Shown piece by piece: positions 14,003 through 22,900 of a stretch of DNA of 64,000 bases. Numbering within the stretch: position 1 is the stretch's first letter; every line of letters starts with the position of its first letter. The DNA is from a virus. The notes under the pieces are model-generated. The model worked only from the letters and a program-made list of their open reading frames with translations. It searched no databases and was not told where the DNA came from. Position numbers and translations under genes: made by a program. The stretch spans positions 1 through 64,000 of the IMG/VR virus record IMGVR_UViG_3300018080_000139, one strand, 5' to 3'.

Positions 14003-16726
14003 ATGAAAACGAAAACCGAGGGCGGAAGGCTCTTGATCGAGAGTGGACGCCCGCCGGAGGCGAAGGCTTCCGCGAAGGAAATGGCAAAGATGCTTGTGGA
14101 ATACCACGAGCGCGGGGGATCGGCGAAAAACGCCGTGAACTTGATGGAGGGAAAAAGCCTCGACATCGAGACGATACGCGACTTTGCGGACGTCGTCCAG
14201 ATTGAGGCGAGGCGCGCCGGCGCGGCCGGCGAAAAGTGCTTTATCGACCCCCTCTCGGGAGATATTTTGCTGGAGTCCAAAGAGGCCCCCGCGCGGGAGG
14301 CGGTCCAGCGGCTTTCGGATGCCTTGGGGGTGGCTTGTCGCGTTACGGTCGGCAAGCGGACTCGAATGCGTCTGGCCTACCCGGGGGGCATCGGGCTGGA
14401 AAAGAGCCGTAAGAACGACGATGGCACGCGCGACATGGTGGAGTCGATCGTGGATGCGAGCCCCGTCGAGAGCTTCGCGACTTCCGACGACGTCGACAGG
14501 CTGGTAGAGGCGGCCGCGACGATGACACCCAAGCAAATCGCCGAGAGGTTTGCAATCCCTTATGCTCTGGCGAAGCAAGTCTGTCAGAAGGCAGGCGGCC
14601 CCGCGCGCCCGGCCGTGCCTTGCCCGCTGTGCGCTTCGGACCTCAAGACCGAATCGAAAAGCTCCTGGCGATGCCCGGCTTGCGATTTCAAAGGCAAAGT
14701 GAGCGGGTTCATCCAGGAGGCAGCCTCGAAGGCCCCGCGCTGCAGCGTTTGTGGAAGCTTCACCGAGAGCCGGGGGGCCCGGTGCCAGTGCGGATTCGAC
14801 AACCGCGCCGCGAAGTCGCTCACCGAATCGGCCGCGCGGCCGACGAGCGAGCCGGCCGAAAAGCCGACTATCGTGGAATCCGGATGCCCCTCCTGCAAGG
14901 GCACGGCGGCCAAAATCGCCGATTCGTGGACCTGCCTCGAATGCCGCGCGAACCTGACCGAAAACCAAGTCATGTCCCTTTTCAGCCGAAAAGAAGAGCA
15001 GGAATACACCGTGGAGCCGTCGGCCGACAGGTACGGCCTCCCCGAGGGTTATTCCGTCGAATCCGAGGACCCGGCCGCGTACCCCATGGGCGGTGGTGAT
15101 TACGACATGGAGATAGCCGAGCAGGACGACGAAGAGGAGTACGAAGACGAATTCACCAGCGGTTCGATGGAAGAGCAGGACGACGAAGCCGGCCTTCCTC
15201 CGGAGGACGCCGACGAGTACGGATATGCAGAATCCGTGGATCCGGACATGGACACGGAAGCCAGAGACGAAGAGGATTACGACGAGACGACGACCGCGGA
15301 CGCAATTGGCACCTACCCCGCGCCGTTCACCGACGACAATTTGCCTCCCTACGGCGTGGTGATCGCCCCGGACGACTCGGCGAGCGCTCTCGAGTACCTT
15401 CGGGATTCGGGCATGTACGCTCCCGGGCAATCTCTCTTCGAGAGCGACGGCGAGGGCTGGGGGCTGATGGAGGGCGAGCCCTCCGGAGAGACCCCCCTGA
15501 TGGTCGCGGCCGAATCCGAGGAGGACGCCGGCCGGATCCGCGATGCCCTGACGGCTCAGGGGATCGAGTCCGAGGTGGAGGAGTTCCAGAAAGAAGAGAA
15601 GATGAGTTATCATCCGGACCGCCGCGGCGAGGGGATGGGCGGGGGCCACTACGACCAGGGCTCCACGTTCGATTACGCGCGCGGATCTGCCGGAGCCGGC
15701 CCGTCGAACGCTCCCTGGAATTACTCCTTCTATGGCGAGAGCAAAGAGGCGAGCGAGGACCCCGACCTGCAAGAGCGCGCGCGCATTTCCGCGCACGAGT
15801 CTTTCCTCACCGAAGCCCAGGAGATTTTCCGTGACGAAATGCTCCCGCAAATGGGCCTGACGCGCGCGCAACGAGACAAGGCCCTCCACCTTTTCAGTAA
15901 GGGCACGACCCCGGCCGAAGTCGCGAGCAAGACCGGGATCCCGCTGCATCTGCTCGAGCAGGGCCCCTCCGGTATGCCTTCGAGCGTCGGTGACGATTTC
16001 GAGGAGCAGGACGAGGCCGAATATATCCCTCAGCTCGGAGGAGATTGGGAGAGCGAAGGAACGGGCATAAGCTATCACCTTCGGGACCCCAAGAGTTATC
16101 GGCCCCCGCTTAAGTTCAAGACGCTCACCAAGCCGGGGGCGCCCCCGGTAAAACTCGTGCGCGCGAAGGTGGCCGGATCCGAAGTCCCCGTGAAGCTCGT
16201 GTTCATGAAAGACGATTGGACGCTCGAAGACGCGAAAGCGTGGGTCAAGAAGCACCGCGGCAAATTCCGTGAGAGCGAGGAAGAGGACTACGAAGAGCAA
16301 GACGAGTACGAAGAGCAAGACGAGTACGAAGAGCAAGACGAGTACGAAGAGCAAGACGAGTACGAAGAGCAAGACGACTCTTCGGCCGAGATGGAGGAGC
16401 AAGTAGGCCCCGATGACTTCGATTTGATCGAGGACGGGGAGGACGACTTGCGAATGATGCTCGGCGGCGATTCGGTCTTGCTTTCCGAGAAGTGGGAAGA
16501 GACCGAAAACGAGATACGCCACCGAATTCGGGACCCCAAGGGTTACGAATCTTTTTCCTACAAGTGGATCAAGCCCTCGAAGCCGATCGCTCTGCTCATC
16601 GGGCGAAAAGGCCCGGACGAGTCCGAGGTTCAGGCCCTTCGTTTTCCGAGAAAGCACTGGGATCTCTCTTCAGCCAAAGAATGGGTCTCCGCGCATGGGG
16701 ACGAACTCAAGGAGGCCCGTGGATGA
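14003..16726 (+). CDS. Large zinc-ribbon, acidic-repeat protein with two RIRDP modules
   Basis: ATG 14003 (MKTKTEGGRLLIESG) was preferred over 13988 because GGAGTG lies 7 bases before it. It encodes 907 residues. Zinc-ribbon pairs occur around residues 205-230 (CPLC/CPAC), 245-265 (CSVCG/CQCG) and 300-320 (CPSC/CLEC). A long acidic middle follows, ending in tandem DEYEEQ repeats. Two related modules (about 690-760 and 840-907) share the pattern HRIRDPKGYESFSYKW...ALRFPRKHWDLSSAKEWVSAH, a domain I recall from phage head-associated proteins. It is the first gene of the late block and has its own terminator. A structural or packaged protein is the most likely role. Confidence 0.6.
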   Translation: MKTKTEGGRLLIESGRPPEAKASAKEMAKMLVEYHERGGSAKNAVNLMEGKSLDIETIRDFADVVQIEARRAGAAGEKCFIDPLSGDILLESKEAPAREAVQRLSDALGVACRVTVGKRTRMRLAYPGGIGLEKSRKNDDGTRDMVESIVDASPVESFATSDDVDRLVEAAATMTPKQIAERFAIPYALAKQVCQKAGGPARPAVPCPLCASDLKTESKSSWRCPACDFKGKVSGFIQEAASKAPRCSVCGSFTESRGARCQCGFDNRAAKSLTESAARPTSEPAEKPTIVESGCPSCKGTAAKIADSWTCLECRANLTENQVMSLFSRKEEQEYTVEPSADRYGLPEGYSVESEDPAAYPMGGGDYDMEIAEQDDEEEYEDEFTSGSMEEQDDEAGLPPEDADEYGYAESVDPDMDTEARDEEDYDETTTADAIGTYPAPFTDDNLPPYGVVIAPDDSASALEYLRDSGMYAPGQSLFESDGEGWGLMEGEPSGETPLMVAAESEEDAGRIRDALTAQGIESEVEEFQKEEKMSYHPDRRGEGMGGGHYDQGSTFDYARGSAGAGPSNAPWNYSFYGESKEASEDPDLQERARISAHESFLTEAQEIFRDEMLPQMGLTRAQRDKALHLFSKGTTPAEVASKTGIPLHLLEQGPSGMPSSVGDDFEEQDEAEYIPQLGGDWESEGTGISYHLRDPKSYRPPLKFKTLTKPGAPPVKLVRAKVAGSEVPVKLVFMKDDWTLEDAKAWVKKHRGKFRESEEEDYEEQDEYEEQDEYEEQDEYEEQDEYEEQDDSSAEMEEQVGPDDFDLIEDGEDDLRMMLGGDSVLLSEKWEETENEIRHRIRDPKGYESFSYKWIKPSKPIALLIGRKGPDESEVQALRFPRKHWDLSSAKEWVSAHGDELKEARG
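16301..16372 (+). repeat. Four perfect tandem 18-nt repeats
   Basis: The unit GACGAGTACGAAGAGCAA occurs four times without change, encoding DEYEEQ x4, preceded by a partial unit at 16286. DNA-level identity points to recent slippage expansion. The same peptide motif appears in the scaffold part of the protease gene at 43431. Confidence 0.95.
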
Positions 16727-16802
16727 CCTTCCAAATGCCTTTCGATCGAGTTGGAAGACCAGCCGGTGAGCGGATTTCGCACCTGTCCGCTCCCGGTTTA
16801 TT

Positions 16803-16824
16803 CCCTCTCGATCGAGGGGCTTTT
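16803..16824 (+). terminator. Terminator after the zinc-ribbon gene
   Basis: CCCTC (16803-16807) pairs with GAGGG (16814-16818) around the self-complementary TCGATC, followed by GCTTTT. Two more hairpins (CTTCCAA...TTGGAAG near 16733-16762 and GAGCGGA...TCCGCTC near 16768-16791) lie between it and the gene end. Confidence 0.6.
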
Positions 16825-16829
16825 CCTAT

Positions 16830-16864
16830 GCCGCCCCCCTTCCGCGGGGGGCGTGGGTTGAAAC
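16830..16864 (+). CRISPR. Solitary repeat resembling a type I-C CRISPR repeat
   Basis: An 8-bp stem CGCCCCCC (16832-16839) / GGGGGGCG (16846-16853) with a 6-nt loop is followed by TGGGTTGAAAC (16854-16864), an 11-nt 3' tail. Type I-C repeats as I remember them have the same plan (GTCGCCCCC..., GC-rich hairpin, then GTGGATTGAAAC). This unit differs by a longer loop and G for A in GGATTG. There is only one copy in the window and no cas gene. After 33 nt an intrinsic terminator follows, so a short repeat-plus-spacer-like RNA could be made. Confidence 0.5.
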
Positions 16865-16897
16865 ATAGTTGTGGTTGGCTTTCTTCGACCAATCCCG

Positions 16898-16943
16898 GCC
16901 CACGCTACAGGTCCATTACTTCCTGTGGCCGTGGGCTTTTTTT
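16898..16943 (+). terminator. Strong intrinsic terminator
   Basis: GCCCACG (16898-16904) pairs with CGTGGGC (16930-16936). An inner ACAGG/CCTGT stem and T7 (16937-16943) complete it. Its 5' arm can also pair with GCGTGGG (16851-16857) in the CRISPR-like repeat, which would disrupt the terminator. Confidence 0.85.
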
Positions 16944-16945
16944 GT

Positions 16946-17003
16946 GCCGGCGTAACTTAGGGGACGCTGACAGTAGCGGGTTCAACTCCCGCCGCCGGCT
17001 CCA
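16946..17003 (+). ncRNA. Truncated tRNA-like element with encoded CCA
   Basis: GCCGGCG (16946-16952) pairs with CGCCGGC (16993-16999). The T-arm is canonical (GCGGG, loop TTCAACT, CCCGC; 16976-16992), and T plus CCA follow (17000-17003). Only 23 nt separate the acceptor 5' strand from the T-arm, so D- and anticodon arms cannot both exist. It starts two bases after the terminator T-tract. It may be a decayed tRNA, an attachment-site relic or a tRNA mimic. Confidence 0.45.
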
Positions 17004-17192
17004 TTCGCTTCGCGCTGATGAGGACAACACATTCAACTTTTTTAACCCGTCTGCGTTCTTTTCTAGGGATTCTGGCGGTTCCGAAAACATCGAGGCGCGT
17101 GGCGAAATCTCGAATCTGTCTGTTTTCCAGGCAGACTTCCTTGGGGGCCGGCCGGATCCCGGCCGTGCCCTCTCTCTTTTCAGGAGGAAAGC
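17004..17192. other. Leader of the decoration-gene cluster
   Basis: No gene is seen. Two hairpins are visible: GTCTG/CAGAC near 17117-17135 and a GC-rich one around GGCCGGATCCCGGCC near 17149-17164. The TTTCAGGAGGAAAGC ribosome binding site of the next gene follows. Confidence 0.5.
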
Positions 17193-17609
17193 ATGAGCTG
17201 GGAAAGCGGCGAACCAGACCTGTTCGAGCCAAGCTTGACGGGAGACTTTGCCGATAGCCAGGCCGTGGCGGACATAAAGCAGGCCGACGCTATGGCTCTC
17301 TACGTCGACTACACGAAGGGGGACGAGGACGGAATAGAGCTGAGGTTATCGTTTCGGCCGGAGGGGGCCCCGGCCGATGACTACTACCAGGATTCGCGGC
17401 TAAACATGGGTGATGGGGTGGTGACATCAATCACGTATCTCTTGAGCGAGACCGCTAAAATTCGCATACCCGACCCCGTACTCATTCAGGAAGATAAGCT
17501 TCTTGTCGAAGTCAGGGGGCTTCCGGCCGGCCCGGCGCTCACCTACTCTGGGACGGTAACACTTCGACATCGGACCAACAACCAGTATTGGCGAGGGTGT
17601 CAGTCATGA
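17193..17609 (+). CDS. Putative structural protein, 138 residues
   Basis: Starts after CAGGAGGAAAGC. The protein is beta-rich (ALYVDYTKGDEDGIELRLSFRP...LTYSGTVTLRHRTNN), like a small jelly-roll or Ig-type virion protein. Its stop overlaps the next start (ATGA). First in a run of five genes of similar style, so a head-surface or fibre role is plausible. No family name. Confidence 0.5.
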   Translation: MSWESGEPDLFEPSLTGDFADSQAVADIKQADAMALYVDYTKGDEDGIELRLSFRPEGAPADDYYQDSRLNMGDGVVTSITYLLSETAKIRIPDPVLIQEDKLLVEVRGLPAGPALTYSGTVTLRHRTNNQYWRGCQS

Positions 17610-18118
17610 CGTTGAGGACAGAGAGGTTCCAGGCAAAACGCCTTGGCGGCGGCGGTGGTGTAGGCACATTAAACGGGGTGGGCCTCCCCGCGGACCTGGT
17701 TTCCGCGGACGGGTCGGTCGACATCGTTCCAGGCGCCGGAGAAATAGACATCTCTGTTAGCTCCTCTTTCGATCCTGGCGGGGACCTTATAGCCCCTCCG
17801 GCCGGGATGGCCGCCTTTTCGGTTGTCGCCCTAAATCCAGCCGTCCCCGGCGGGATGGTACTCGCGGACTCTCTCACGCAGAAAGCGGCGTTTGGGATTG
17901 TCGAGGCAGTGGTCGGGCCGTCCGCGTCTGGGAAGGTGACGACCCTTGGAGTCGTGGAAAATCCCGCGTGGTCGTGGACTTTGGGGCTCCCGCTCTTTTT
18001 GGAGGCCTCTGGTGCTATAACGCAAACGCCGCCCGCGTCTGGTATTTTGCAACCCCTCGGAGACGTCCTTACAGCCACCAGGATTTATTTTCGGCCACGC
18101 TTGCCGATTTTGAGATAG
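17606..18118 (+). CDS. Capsid-decoration-like protein, 170 residues
   Basis: ATG 17606 overlaps the upstream TGA; an upstream TTG in frame is less likely. The C-terminal half (KVTTLGVVENPAW...LPLFLEASGAITQTPPASGILQPLGDVLTATRIYFRP) is clearly related to the end of the next protein (PGAPVFVDATTPGAVTQTPPTGVGKVVQIIGHAFSATEVEIE). That pattern is typical of small beta-barrel decoration or fibre-domain proteins of phage heads. Confidence 0.5.
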   Translation: MTLRTERFQAKRLGGGGGVGTLNGVGLPADLVSADGSVDIVPGAGEIDISVSSSFDPGGDLIAPPAGMAAFSVVALNPAVPGGMVLADSLTQKAAFGIVEAVVGPSASGKVTTLGVVENPAWSWTLGLPLFLEASGAITQTPPASGILQPLGDVLTATRIYFRPRLPILR

Positions 18119-18128
18119 GAGAAAATTC

Positions 18129-18569
18129 ATGCCCTTTCGAAAGCCTTTGGTGTTAGGAGCGAGCGGTTATGTCGAGGAGCTGCAAGCTGGGGATTACATA
18201 AGCGATCCGACTCCGGACATCGTAACTATGACCGGCGGCGGAGCCGTGGCGGTTCGCGACGCGGTCTACGTCGATGGGTCCGGAAAGGTCCAAAAAGCTA
18301 ACGCGGCCGCAATCGGGACGATGCCTGCCATCGGGTTTGCTCTCGAGGTTCTCGCGCTCGACTCCTCCGGGAAAGTCCAGATCGACGGCATTGTGTCCGG
18401 CTTCACCGGGCTCACGCCAGGGGCCCCGGTATTCGTGGACGCCACTACTCCCGGGGCCGTCACCCAAACTCCTCCGACCGGAGTGGGAAAAGTCGTGCAG
18501 ATTATCGGTCACGCATTTAGCGCGACGGAGGTTGAGATCGAACGCCAGCAGCCAATAAAACGGGGGTAG
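18129..18569 (+). CDS. Capsid-decoration-like protein, 146 residues
   Basis: Ribosome binding site AGGAGAAAATTC. The Gly/Val/Thr-rich sequence with VTMTGGGAVAVRDAVYV...GLTPGAPVFVDATTPGAVTQ resembles DUF2190-like capsid cement proteins. Its N-terminus (KPLVLGASGYVEELQAGD) is copied almost exactly at the start of the next gene. Confidence 0.5.
   Translation: MPFRKPLVLGASGYVEELQAGDYISDPTPDIVTMTGGGAVAVRDAVYVDGSGKVQKANAAAIGTMPAIGFALEVLALDSSGKVQIDGIVSGFTGLTPGAPVFVDATTPGAVTQTPPTGVGKVVQIIGHAFSATEVEIERQQPIKRG
18147..18184 (+). repeat. 38-nt direct repeat, copy 1
   Basis: Starts TTGGTGTTAGGAGCGAGCGG and encodes LVLGASGYVEEL. 37 of 38 bases match the second copy. Confidence 0.9.
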
Positions 18570-18575
18570 AGGGAT

Positions 18576-19082
18576 ATGGCGGACAGAGTTCCGTTGGTGT
18601 TAGGAGCGAGCGGCTATGTCGAGGAGCTGCAGCCGGGAGACGTTGCAAATTCTAGGCGCCCGCATTATTGGGCCGAGAGCGGGGTCTTCGCAGCCACAAC
18701 AAGCACCACCTTCCTTCAGTACCTTCGTCTTACTACCCCCTCTATCCCGGCGGGAGTCTACTGTGTTTCTTGGTCCGCTCTGTGGAGTGTTGGCGGAAAT
18801 TTTTCTCGCGGAGCGCTTCGCGTGCAGGTCGATGATACGCAAGAGATCGTCAACCCCTCGGCGACAGACGGCTTTTCCGGGGAAGCACATCTATACCCGG
18901 GATTTGTGGCGCCGACGGGTGGCGTTGACCATGAGGTGTGGTTGCGTGCTCCGGCGTCGGGATTTCGGAATGTCACGTTGGCTGCTGGGATTCACACAGT
19001 CGACCTTGATTACCGTGGCGATTCTGGGGGCTCGATGGGATTGCATCATGGGGCTTTGGCGGTTACTCGTATTGGAGCTTAG
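18576..19082 (+). CDS. Putative decoration or fibre protein, 168 residues
   Basis: The first 18 residues repeat the N-terminus of the preceding protein (PLVLGASGYVEELQPGD). After that the sequence is different and beta-rich (ALRVQVDDTQEIVNPSATDGFSGEAHLY...VTLAAGIHTVDLDYRGDSGGSMGLHHGALAVTRIG), like a C1q/TNF-type or jelly-roll virion domain. A shared N-terminal tag on two different bodies suggests a common attachment site. Confidence 0.5.
   Translation: MADRVPLVLGASGYVEELQPGDVANSRRPHYWAESGVFAATTSTTFLQYLRLTTPSIPAGVYCVSWSALWSVGGNFSRGALRVQVDDTQEIVNPSATDGFSGEAHLYPGFVAPTGGVDHEVWLRAPASGFRNVTLAAGIHTVDLDYRGDSGGSMGLHHGALAVTRIGA
18594..18631 (+). repeat. 38-nt direct repeat, copy 2
   Basis: Differs from the copy at 18147-18184 by a single base (C for T in the GGYTATG part), a silent change. 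Confidence 0.9.
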
Positions 19083-19084
19083 TA

Positions 19085-19948
19085 ATGGCGACCTCTTTTG
19101 TTTTCAGTGTGGGGGACACGGCAAACGATAAAGTTAGCCTGCCTCGCCTTTCCTCGGAGATTCGAGCATCGGCCATCGGGGCTGCCTTAGATCGCATCGA
19201 CCAGGTGGGATCGACTTTCACGGTGATCTTCAAGGCCGACCTGTCTGCTGGCGACGAGACGATACTCGATGCGCTCGTGGCGGCACACACGGGGGGGCCG
19301 CTTTCGGCGCCCGCTGAGGTTGTGGTGGAGGAGCGTATAGGCGGTTATGGCACGGTTGTCACTGGTCTCGGGATTTCCGGAGGCCCGTCCGCGACGCATA
19401 AGGCGGAATTGACGATGCTGTGTGCGGCTCACCTGCAGGGGGCCTTCCTGCTTTTCGACGGCTTCGACCTCGACGACCGCGGGCACCTGGCCCTCATCAA
19501 CCCGGCTGGCGACTCATCGCTGCAGGCCGCGGCCGATGAGGGGGCAACGGAAATTTCGGTGGAAGCCGCAAAGGCTCCCTACTATGCGCCGGCGAATGGA
19601 GCGGCCCAGGTGGAATTCTGGGACGACGACGCGCTCGTGGAACAACAACCCCTCGCCTCTGTCAGCGGGTCGACGGTCACACTCGGCGCCCCCCTCTCTC
19701 AGGCCCTCGCGTCCGGGATTGTGACGCGCGTCCGCATTGGCGGATATACCCCAGTGTCGGGAGATGACGGCCTGGCCGGTGGGGTGCGCCTGCTTGGCGC
19801 CGGCCAGCTCGTAATCAAGAACGAATTCGGGGTCTCGGAGGAGATCCCACAGGGAATGGTGGTGGCCGGTAGAATCAAGACGTCTTCGGCCGAAGGCACG
19901 AGGAAACTCGCGCTCGATTATATTTTCCGAACCAATTGTGGGCATTAA
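19085..19948 (+). CDS. Putative structural protein, 287 residues
   Basis: ATG 19085 lies two bases after the preceding stop. The N-terminal half resembles tail or head accessory proteins (TFTVIFKADLSAGDETILDALVAAHTGG). The C-terminal half is a beta-domain (EISVEAAKAPYYAPANGAAQVEFWDDDALVEQQPLASVSGSTVTL) similar to phage Ig/fibre inserts. Exact role unknown. Confidence 0.45.
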   Translation: MATSFVFSVGDTANDKVSLPRLSSEIRASAIGAALDRIDQVGSTFTVIFKADLSAGDETILDALVAAHTGGPLSAPAEVVVEERIGGYGTVVTGLGISGGPSATHKAELTMLCAAHLQGAFLLFDGFDLDDRGHLALINPAGDSSLQAAADEGATEISVEAAKAPYYAPANGAAQVEFWDDDALVEQQPLASVSGSTVTLGAPLSQALASGIVTRVRIGGYTPVSGDDGLAGGVRLLGAGQLVIKNEFGVSEEIPQGMVVAGRIKTSSAEGTRKLALDYIFRTNCGH

Positions 19949-19961
19949 AAGGGTGTAGCTG

Positions 19962-22900
19962 ATGGAAGATATACACGGACTGTTGCGGGAATTCTACGAA
20001 AGCGAACTGCTCCTCGAGAGCAAGCAGCACCCGATTGTGAGAGACGTACAGCTCAAAGAGATTTCGTGGTTTGACCTGGCGTTTACCGTTTTTACGACGT
20101 TCGCACCCACGCGCGACATGGCGCGCAAGGACGCGCGCGAAATGGGCCTTTACGGGGCAAGCCTCGCGCGGGCCTGGAAGGCTGCGGCCAAACTCAAAGA
20201 CCCTGTTGTCAGGGAGATGACCCCCCCACCATCGGACGTCACGAAAGGTGGAGAGATCAACCAGGACCGGATGGAGGCGATCGTCAAGCGCCTCAAGGTC
20301 CCGATGAAAAAGATTTACCGGGGCAAGAAGGGCTTCGAAGAGCTTCTCCCCATCGTCAGCGCTTTGAAGCCGACCGCTGTCCAGATGTGGGCCAAACCGT
20401 TCAAACTCCTTCCGAAAAACGCCTGGCCGGAGACGGCCGATGCCGACATGACAACCGACCTCCTGAAGGACCTGGGATGGGCCGAGAAAATCAGGCTCCT
20501 CGCCACCGCGGCCTGGACGGTTCGGTCCCGCGAGATGAACGCCCTGCGCTTTGGCGGGATAGACCTCGAAACTTACAACAACGCGGCTCCGGCGCTCCAG
20601 AAAGCGGGCCTTCTCTCTAAGGCAGCCACGCCGACGATCACCAAGAGCGGCCGCGCGGCCGCCGACGCTCTGGTGGCTCAGCTCAAAGCCAGGACGTACT
20701 CGAACGCCGTCGAGCAGCTCGCCGGCGACGCCCCATCGATTTCGCCCACGGCTGCCCACGCATACGCCGACGAGAAGCCGAAAGCGGCCTCGATGCCGTG
20801 GGGAGAGCAGGTGGCAATCGTCTCCCTGTGGGAAATACAGGGACGCAACAAGCCGGACCGAGAACGTAAACAGGACGCCGAGGACTTCGCCGCGTCCGAA
20901 GTCCACATCACGGCCGATTCCTTCCACTCAGCCTGGGACTCTCTTGTAGCGAAAGGACTCATCGACGAAAAAGCAAATAGACTCACACCCGAGGGCGGAA
21001 AACGCCACAGCGGAATATTTTTGCATCTCGGGGCCGGCGCCACGAAACTCGCCATGATAAAACTCCTGAACCGCGCCCCGGCCGCCGAGATGAAGGCCTC
21101 CCGCGATTTGATGGTGCAGGGGGCTATAAACCATCTGGGCTGGACGGGCCAGGCCGTTGTCGTGGCGATCGACATGCTGGGAGGGGGGAGGTTCCAGCCG
21201 CACCAGATAGCCTCCCTGGCTTACGACCAGTGTGGAATCACACAGGCCGAATGGGATGAGGGATACTCGAAAGCGGCCACGGCCGGCGGCATTATCAAGT
21301 CCCCGACCGGGCTGACAGACTTCGGCCGCCTCGTTTCCTCAGCCGTCCAGGAAGACCTGGGGGCGAAGGGGTCTCGCGTGTGGGCCGCTCTCCGCCGCGC
21401 GAAGCCGGAGAGCTACAAACCAGTGGCCGGACCCGCGTCGGCGTCAAGCGCCCCGAAGCGATTCGATGAGCTTTCGTGGTCCGAAGTAGCGCTCCTCATC
21501 GGCTACTGGAACGTGGGAAACCATAAGACTTTCGACTCCGACGGCCAGATGAAGAACAAGCTCCTCCTGTACTCCGGTCTGGATCCGGGGGACTACATAT
21601 GGGCCCACGAGGCCCTCCGCCAAAAGGGACTGGTTTCGCTTCTCGGGGGGTCAAAGACGGTCGAGGGGGCCGAGATAGCCTCGCAAGTCTTCGCTTTTCT
21701 CAGCGAAAAATACGGGACCTCCGCGCTCAACAGCTTCATGGATCAGATGAACACTCTCGTTGTCGAGAAGCCGAAGGACGTGCGCGCGAAGCTTTCCACC
21801 ACAAACAAGATGAAGCCGAAAGTCAATAAGCCTCTCGCGGCCGCTCCCAAAGCCGGCCCGGCATCCGTGAAAGACGCCGGTCTCACCTGGCAGGAAAAAA
21901 ACACTCTGCTCGTTTTCTACCTCTACCGGGGGGAGGCTTCGACGAAGGAAAAACGCGACAAGGCCCAGAAGTACGCGAACGTGGGGACGGACGAGTACGA
22001 GCTGGCCTTGGCGAAGCTGCAGCGTTTGAAGTTCCTTTCCAAGCGATTCGCCATCACCAAGGCGGGGGCGGCCGTCGCCCAGTCAATCCTCAAGGAGAGG
22101 GGGTTCGAAGAGAAGGCCCACGCCACGACGGTCAACACGCAGAAGGTGTTTTCGGCCGTGGCCGAAGCCGGGGGATACGTCAGCCCCGCGAGAGAGCGGG
22201 AGATTCAAAACCAGGCGGCCGTGGACAAGACGCCGTCGAGGGCTGAAGACACGAAGGGGGCCGGCGGGGATCTCTTGGAAGTCGAAAAGCTCGTGATGAT
22301 GCTCGTCGCGTTCACGAACCCGGGAGAGCATGACTACATCAAGTCGATGCTCGCGAAGGATCTTGGGCGGCCGGCGGGCGAGTTCGACGCCGCCGTTTTG
22401 AAGCTGCGGAAGGAAGGCTACATCCAGCCCTACCGTGACGCCGAATTGAAGGAAAGCGGGGAATGGGAACCGACGACACGGGGGTTCGCCGCACGCGACA
22501 ATATCGAGGACCTCTTGCGCGCCGTGGATGACACGGACGTCGTTGAGATTCTCACGCGAAACCTCAAGACGAAAGCCCGGGCCGCCGACGTTCGCAAGGG
22601 AGTTCTCAAGATCAACTCGGCGGAAGACCTTCGGGATCCGGAGAAGGCTGCCATAATCGCAATCGAGATCGGGCGTAATTCGAGCTACCAGCATCACGCT
22701 TCTCGTATTTACAACGATATGACCTCGTGGAATTTCCGTGACGCTCTGCCTAATCTGGAGGCGGCCTTCCTTGTGGAGGAAGACGAGAATGGAAAGCTCG
22801 GCCTGACAGGGAAGGGCGGGAAGATCGCTGACGAGATAACACACAATCGGTCTCTTTGGGACGCTTTTCGGGAATACATTCGTTCGGGGGCAAAAGAACG

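Noticed and set aside
13856-16657. Very long open frame on the minus strand opposite the zinc-ribbon gene
   Set aside because: It is antisense to a gene with good start, zinc motifs and acidic repeats. Its composition (runs such as LLFVLVLLFVLVL) is the reverse reading of the GAGTACGAAGAGCAA repeats.
16830-16864. A full CRISPR array
   Set aside because: Only one repeat copy exists in the window and no cas gene is present, so only a solitary repeat unit is claimed.
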